A stretch of DNA of 56,803 nt from Firmicutes bacterium CAG:884 (GTDB taxonomy: Bacteria > Bacillota_I > Bacilli_A > RF39 > UBA660): contig HF993345.1 in assembly GCA_000433875.1 (NCBI GenBank), positions 1 through 56,803 on the forward strand, given 5' to 3'. Position numbers and translations under genes: made by a program. Within the stretch, counting starts at the first letter, position 1; every line of letters begins with the position of its first letter. Positions 53,590-56,803 of this stretch are shown here, in pieces. The notes under the pieces are model-generated. The model saw only the letters and a list, made by a program, of their open reading frames with translations. It was not told where the DNA came from and searched no databases.

Positions 53590-53619
53590 TGAACTGAACT
53601 CCGAAAGTTGAACAGTTTA
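53590..53619. repeat. solo IS3-type end, diverged copy
   Basis: TGAACTGAACTCCGAAAG and the following TTGAACAGTTTA match the element end at 56565-56594 at about 26 of 30 positions, in the same orientation. No transposase remnant is next to it. The pair flanks the restriction-modification genes as direct repeats. Confidence 0.6.
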
Positions 53620-53638
53620 TTATTAATGTCAGTAGCGA

Positions 53639-53676
53639 TTTTAGTTGAGTATTTTAGTTGAATTTTTAGTTGGGTT
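53639..53676. repeat. three tandem copies of a 12-base repeat
   Basis: TTTTAGTTGAGT, TTTTAGTTGAAT and TTTTAGTTGGGT follow one another, 70 bases past the 3' end of the restriction gene. They could be protein-binding sites or slippage products. Confidence 0.5.
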
Positions 53677-53747
53677 TAAATTAGTTTTGATACATTATAA
53701 ATGGTTGTTTTTCTTTAATATAAAGCAAAAATTTACAGTATTATTTG

Positions 53748-55145
53748 TTAAATAAATTCTAATAAAATTTCTTCTAAATATTTATTATTTAACCAAAAAC
53801 AATGTTTTGTATATTCTGTTGCATTTGTTACTCTATCTCTAACCGGTAATTCAAATGTATCTTTTGAATCTCTAGCATGAGGTCTAACATGACAAACTTT
53901 ACTAACTGACATCCCTGGAAAATTAGTTATTCTATTTCCATTTTTATCTATTTCTTTAACTATATTTCCAGTGAGAACACATATACGAGTTAGTTCCCAA
54001 ACATGTTTTGCTTCTAAATTGATTTCTAACTGTGGCATATTCCATAATTTTATTCCTTTAAACACATATTCCCCATTTACCATTTTAAATACAAAGAACA
54101 TATATTTAGTTGATTCCAATTCCTCTTTTAAATCAGATGTTTCCCATTCTTGTTTTAAAATATCAGTAAACTTAAACGCTGGAAATGGCATTGACTCTTT
54201 TATCTTTCCATTTTCTTCTACTCTTATAGTCCTTGGAACAATATTAGCTTTTAGAAATTCATCTGTTTCACTTAAATTTCCCTTAACACCGAACATTCTA
54301 CTTATTAACATAGCATTTAAATTTTTAGCATTAGATTCAATATTAAATTCTTCCATTAATTGTTTTTGAGTCATTCCTTTATATTTATTAATTACATTAT
54401 TAATAAACTCATTAAATGTAATATCTCTTTTTCCTATAATTTTTTCTACATTCTCATAATTACCAATATATTTTCTAACCAACTGAGTCATATATGAGGT
54501 CTTTAAACAAAATGCTCTTTGCATTGCTTTAATAGTGGAAAAGGGTTGTTCTCTTAATGATTGCGAATTTGCTCCTTTAGTGCAAGCACCTAAATACATT
54601 GTATCAGCTTCAGAAATTTCATGTGCCTTACCATCTTTAATTTTCTCTATAATAGCATTCCAATCTTCAATTACAATTTTTAAATCTTCTTCCGGAAAAG
54701 TAAATAATTTTTCATGAGTTATTTTTAAATCCTTTTTATTTATCCCCTGTTCATATAAATACCAAATAATTTGAATTTTATTATTCTTATACCAGAAATG
54801 ACTACTAAAAAAATCATTTTTGTATTCTTCCATATAATTAATAATATTTAAAACCAATCTCTCTTTAGCAGATAAAGTATTGTCTTTGTTTCTTTTATAC
54901 GGTGTAACTTTTAGCTCAATACCAGCATCTTCAAAATCGGGTGCTGACACTGAATTTGACCCATATTTATAAACATCATTTTCAAAAATATGGCCAAAGA
55001 AAGCTTTGTTAAATTTTTCAGTTTCTTCATCATATTCTTCACTTTTAACTGTTTTAACATTCATATCTTGTAATTCACCAAATGTTTTACCAATTGCTGA
55101 TTGAGCCAATATAGTTATTTCTTCTTCAGTATAATTTTTTTTCAT
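53748..55145 (-). CDS. Sau3AI-like type II restriction endonuclease
   Basis: This 465-residue protein resembles Sau3AI (about 490 residues), a MutH-like enzyme that cuts GATC. The N-terminal catalytic domain has D70, E77 and K79 in PDFEDAGIELKVTP, the family D-x6-E-x-K signature. The C-terminal half is the second MutH-like, non-catalytic DNA-binding domain (about 255-465), with HVRPHARDSKDTFELP near the end. AAAGGAG precedes the start. It is divergent from the m5C methyltransferase gene, the natural partner, since M.Sau3AI methylates the cytosine of GATC. Specificity is inferred from homology. Confidence 0.82.
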   Translation of the reverse strand: MKKNYTEEEITILAQSAIGKTFGELQDMNVKTVKSEEYDEETEKFNKAFFGHIFENDVYKYGSNSVSAPDFEDAGIELKVTPYKRNKDNTLSAKERLVLNIINYMEEYKNDFFSSHFWYKNNKIQIIWYLYEQGINKKDLKITHEKLFTFPEEDLKIVIEDWNAIIEKIKDGKAHEISEADTMYLGACTKGANSQSLREQPFSTIKAMQRAFCLKTSYMTQLVRKYIGNYENVEKIIGKRDITFNEFINNVINKYKGMTQKQLMEEFNIESNAKNLNAMLISRMFGVKGNLSETDEFLKANIVPRTIRVEENGKIKESMPFPAFKFTDILKQEWETSDLKEELESTKYMFFVFKMVNGEYVFKGIKLWNMPQLEINLEAKHVWELTRICVLTGNIVKEIDKNGNRITNFPGMSVSKVCHVRPHARDSKDTFELPVRDRVTNATEYTKHCFWLNNKYLEEILLEFI

Positions 55146-55318
55146 AAATTCTCCTTTCGATCTTGTTTTAATTAAAAATTTATTGTAAAATATTATTAGT
55201 AAGTATTGATCTTTTTAATAAATTAAGTTATACTTTATATAGTAATAAAGTTAATCTTTTTACTTATTTATATTATAATATAAATAGACTTTTTAAACAA
55301 GATAAAGGAGTATTATTC
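55146..55318. promoter_or_regulatory. divergent promoter region of the restriction-modification pair
   Basis: These 173 AT-rich bases drive both genes. They contain an inverted repeat ACTTTAT/ATAAAGT (55232-55251) and, nearer the methyltransferase, the palindrome TATATTATAATATA. Two GATC sites are present (about 55159 and 55207), which would be methylated by the partner enzyme. No control (C) protein gene is seen. Confidence 0.45.
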
Positions 55319-56572
55319 ATGAAAAAAACAGTTGTAGAATTATTCGCCGGTGTTGGTGGATTTAGATGTGGATTAAATAAAGTTACATTAATAAATGATG
55401 AAGTTAAAGAAAATGGCAATTGGAAATTTGTGTGGGCTAACCAATGGGAACCTTCTACAAAAACTCAAGATGCCTTTAATTGTTATATTAAAAGATTTGG
55501 TTCTGAAGATGCAAGTAATATTGATATTTTTGAAGTAAATAAAAAAGAAATTCCCGACCATACTTTATTAGTTGGTGGATTTCCTTGTCAAGATTATTCT
55601 GTGGCTCAAACACTATCTAATAGTAAAGGAATTGAAGGAAAAAAAGGAGTTCTTTGGTGGGCAATTAATGATACTTTAAAAGCAAAGAAACCTCCATTTG
55701 TACTTTTAGAAAATGTTGATAGATTATTATTATCTCCTGCTAAGCAAAGAGGAAGAGACTTTGGAATAATATTAAGAAGTTTTATGGATAATGGTTATGC
55801 TGTCGAATGGAGAGTTATAAATGCTGGAGAATATGGATTACCACAAAAAAGAAGAAGAGTATTTATTTTTGCATACCATAAATCAACCAACTATTATAAA
55901 TCATTAGCTAAAGTCGATTTAAAAAATGTAATATTTGAAAAAGGTATTTTTGTAAAACAATTTCCAATAAAGAAAGAAGAATTAGATTACAGTATCACCG
56001 ATTTAACAAAAAATAGTTATAAAACATTAGTTGAAGTAAGCGATAACTTTAAAGCACAGTTTTATAATTCTGGAGTTATGTTAAATGGTAAAGTTTATTC
56101 ATCCAAAGTGGAAAAAGATTGTAATGAAATCTACCCACTAAAAAATATTATTCAAAAAGATAAAGTTGAAGATAAATTTTTCTTAAGCAAAGAAACTTTA
56201 GAAAAATTTCAATATTTAAAGGGAACAAAAAGAATTCCTAGAATAAAACCAAACGGTGAACCATATATGTACACAGAAGGCGCTATGCCATGTCCTGACA
56301 ATTTAGATGCGCCTGCTAGAACTATGCTAACAAGTGAAGGTGGAGTTAGCAGAACAACACACATTGTTGAAGATTACTTAACTAAAAAAATAAGATTACT
56401 AACACCTGTAGAATGTGAAAGAATTAATGGATTTCCAGACAATTGGACTAATACTGGCATGACTGATAAAAGAAGAAATTTTATGATGGGAAATGCCCTT
56501 GTAGTTGGTATTATTGAACGATTAGGGCAAGAAATAGAAAATATCATAGAAAAAGAGGAAATAATGAACTGA
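55319..56572 (+). CDS. DNA (cytosine-5) methyltransferase of the Sau3AI-like system
   Basis: The 417-residue enzyme has the m5C methyltransferase motifs in order: I (VELFAGVGGFRCGL), IV (VGGFPCQDYSVAQ, catalytic C90), VI (LLENVDRLL), VIII (LPQKRRRVFIF), IX (RLLTPVECERINGFPDNWT) and X (MMGNALVVGI). The variable region between VIII and IX (about 200-340) sets specificity. Its job is to protect host sites from the adjacent endonuclease. The stop TGA (56570-56572) lies inside the IS3-type end, so the last residues are encoded by the IS end. AAAGGAG precedes the start. Confidence 0.93.
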   Translation: MKKTVVELFAGVGGFRCGLNKVTLINDEVKENGNWKFVWANQWEPSTKTQDAFNCYIKRFGSEDASNIDIFEVNKKEIPDHTLLVGGFPCQDYSVAQTLSNSKGIEGKKGVLWWAINDTLKAKKPPFVLLENVDRLLLSPAKQRGRDFGIILRSFMDNGYAVEWRVINAGEYGLPQKRRRVFIFAYHKSTNYYKSLAKVDLKNVIFEKGIFVKQFPIKKEELDYSITDLTKNSYKTLVEVSDNFKAQFYNSGVMLNGKVYSSKVEKDCNEIYPLKNIIQKDKVEDKFFLSKETLEKFQYLKGTKRIPRIKPNGEPYMYTEGAMPCPDNLDAPARTMLTSEGGVSRTTHIVEDYLTKKIRLLTPVECERINGFPDNWTNTGMTDKRRNFMMGNALVVGIIERLGQEIENIIEKEEIMN

Positions 56573-56594
56573 ACCCCAAAAGTTAGACAGTTTA
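56565..56594. repeat. terminal inverted repeat of an IS3-family element
   Basis: TGAACTGAACCCCAAAAG followed by TTAGACAGTTTA is the typical IS3/IS150-group end (TGNACTGNCCCCCAAAAGTT-like). The transposase orfB ends 11 bases inside it. Confidence 0.75.
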
Positions 56595-56604
56595 TAAATA
56601 GTTT

Positions 56605-56803
56605 CTAATTAGAGGATTGTAATCTGTAATTTACAGGAGACAGTCCTTTTAATTTCACTTTAATTCTATCATAATTATAATAATTAATATAGTCATCTAT
56701 AGCTATAATTAATTCATCTAGTGTTTTATATTTATCTTCTTGGTCGTAGAACATTTCAGTTTTAAGTAGTCCAAAAAAGTTTTCCATCATTCCATTATCC
56801 ATA
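56605..56803 (-). CDS. IS3-family transposase orfB, C-terminal part
   Basis: The last 65 residues of an rve-type integrase are visible: MDNGMMENFFGLLKTEM, with the catalytic DDE Glu in the ENFFG stretch, then DDYINYYNYDRIKVKLKGLSP and VNYRLQ. This matches the IS150/IS3 group. The 5' part is cut by the window edge. Confidence 0.9.
   Translation of the reverse strand, partial: MDNGMMENFFGLLKTEMFYDQEDKYKTLDELIIAIDDYINYYNYDRIKVKLKGLSPVNYRLQSSN

Larger units (their letters stand above)
53053..53747. other. non-coding region with hairpins, IS remnant and short repeats
   Basis: No convincing gene is present on either strand in these 695 bases. It holds a minus-strand terminator (53242-53268), a hairpin-rich segment (53310-53400), an IS3-type end (53590-53619) and three copies of a 12-base repeat (53639-53676). 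The rest is AT-rich with nothing I can interpret. Confidence 0.6.
56565..56803 (-). mobile_element. IS3-family element, right end (runs out of the window)
   Basis: The inverted repeat and the 3' end of orfB are present; the rest is beyond the window edge. Confidence 0.8.

Noticed and set aside
53590..53619. A complete IS3 element at the left of the restriction genes
   Set aside because: Only the end sequence is present; no orfA/orfB remnant was found between 53620 and 53747, and the orientation is direct, not inverted, relative to 56565.
1..56803. CRISPR arrays, rRNA genes or a replication origin
   Set aside because: No regularly spaced identical repeats, rRNA signatures or DnaA-box clusters were seen.

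Overview
The window is AT-rich DNA from a low-GC Gram-positive bacterium that probably forms spores. It carries the S10-spc-alpha ribosomal operon in Firmicutes order, coat-protein genes (cotJ pair, a YutH/CotS-type protein, a CotY/CotZ-type protein), a sortase, LysM wall hydrolase and D-Ala-D-Ala ligase. The lack of rpmD (L30) in the ribosomal operon and the gene-family mix suggest an uncultured gut Bacilli lineage (Erysipelotrichales/RF39-like). That placement is inference. Ribosome binding sites are often of the GGTGAT type, and I used them to correct many start codons.

Layout. 1-28: 5' part of a tRNA. 80-3589: S1-domain protein, NifU-like protein, YutH-like coat protein, SDR and DUF1292-type genes. 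3586-6397: a hypothetical gene, then one long gene for a HExxH metallopeptidase-like protein broken by two in-frame stops and a frameshift. 6480-7914: an IS110-family element whose 5' non-coding region looks like a bridge RNA. 8005-22072: rplQ back to rpsJ on the minus strand, 29 genes with a clear promoter, a structured leader and a terminator. 22200-25519: a BspA-like leucine-rich surface protein interrupted by one in-frame stop. 25534-31173: TspO, an IseA-like lipoprotein, a Ca-type P-type ATPase, a diguanylate cyclase and an unknown 392-residue protein behind a structured, terminator-containing leader. 31419-34034: sortase, coat protein and a Trp-rich surface protein. 34039-48685: housekeeping and envelope genes (PopT/DUF368, prs, pncC, rRNA methyltransferase, rel, cotJ, ddl, typA).

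48857-56803 looks like the edge of an integrative element. An N-terminally truncated amidase-LysM gene abuts a Ser/Thr kinase, then a large serine recombinase. A Sau3AI-like restriction-modification pair follows, bracketed by two same-orientation IS3-type ends. The simplest reading is that the recombinase integrated the element into the amidase gene and that the kinase and restriction system are cargo, possibly defensive.

The points most worth a second look are the candidate bridge RNA, the two attenuator-like leaders (upstream of the 392-residue protein and of rel), the two disrupted genes, the CotJA-CotJB fusion, and the kinase plus Sau3AI-like island.
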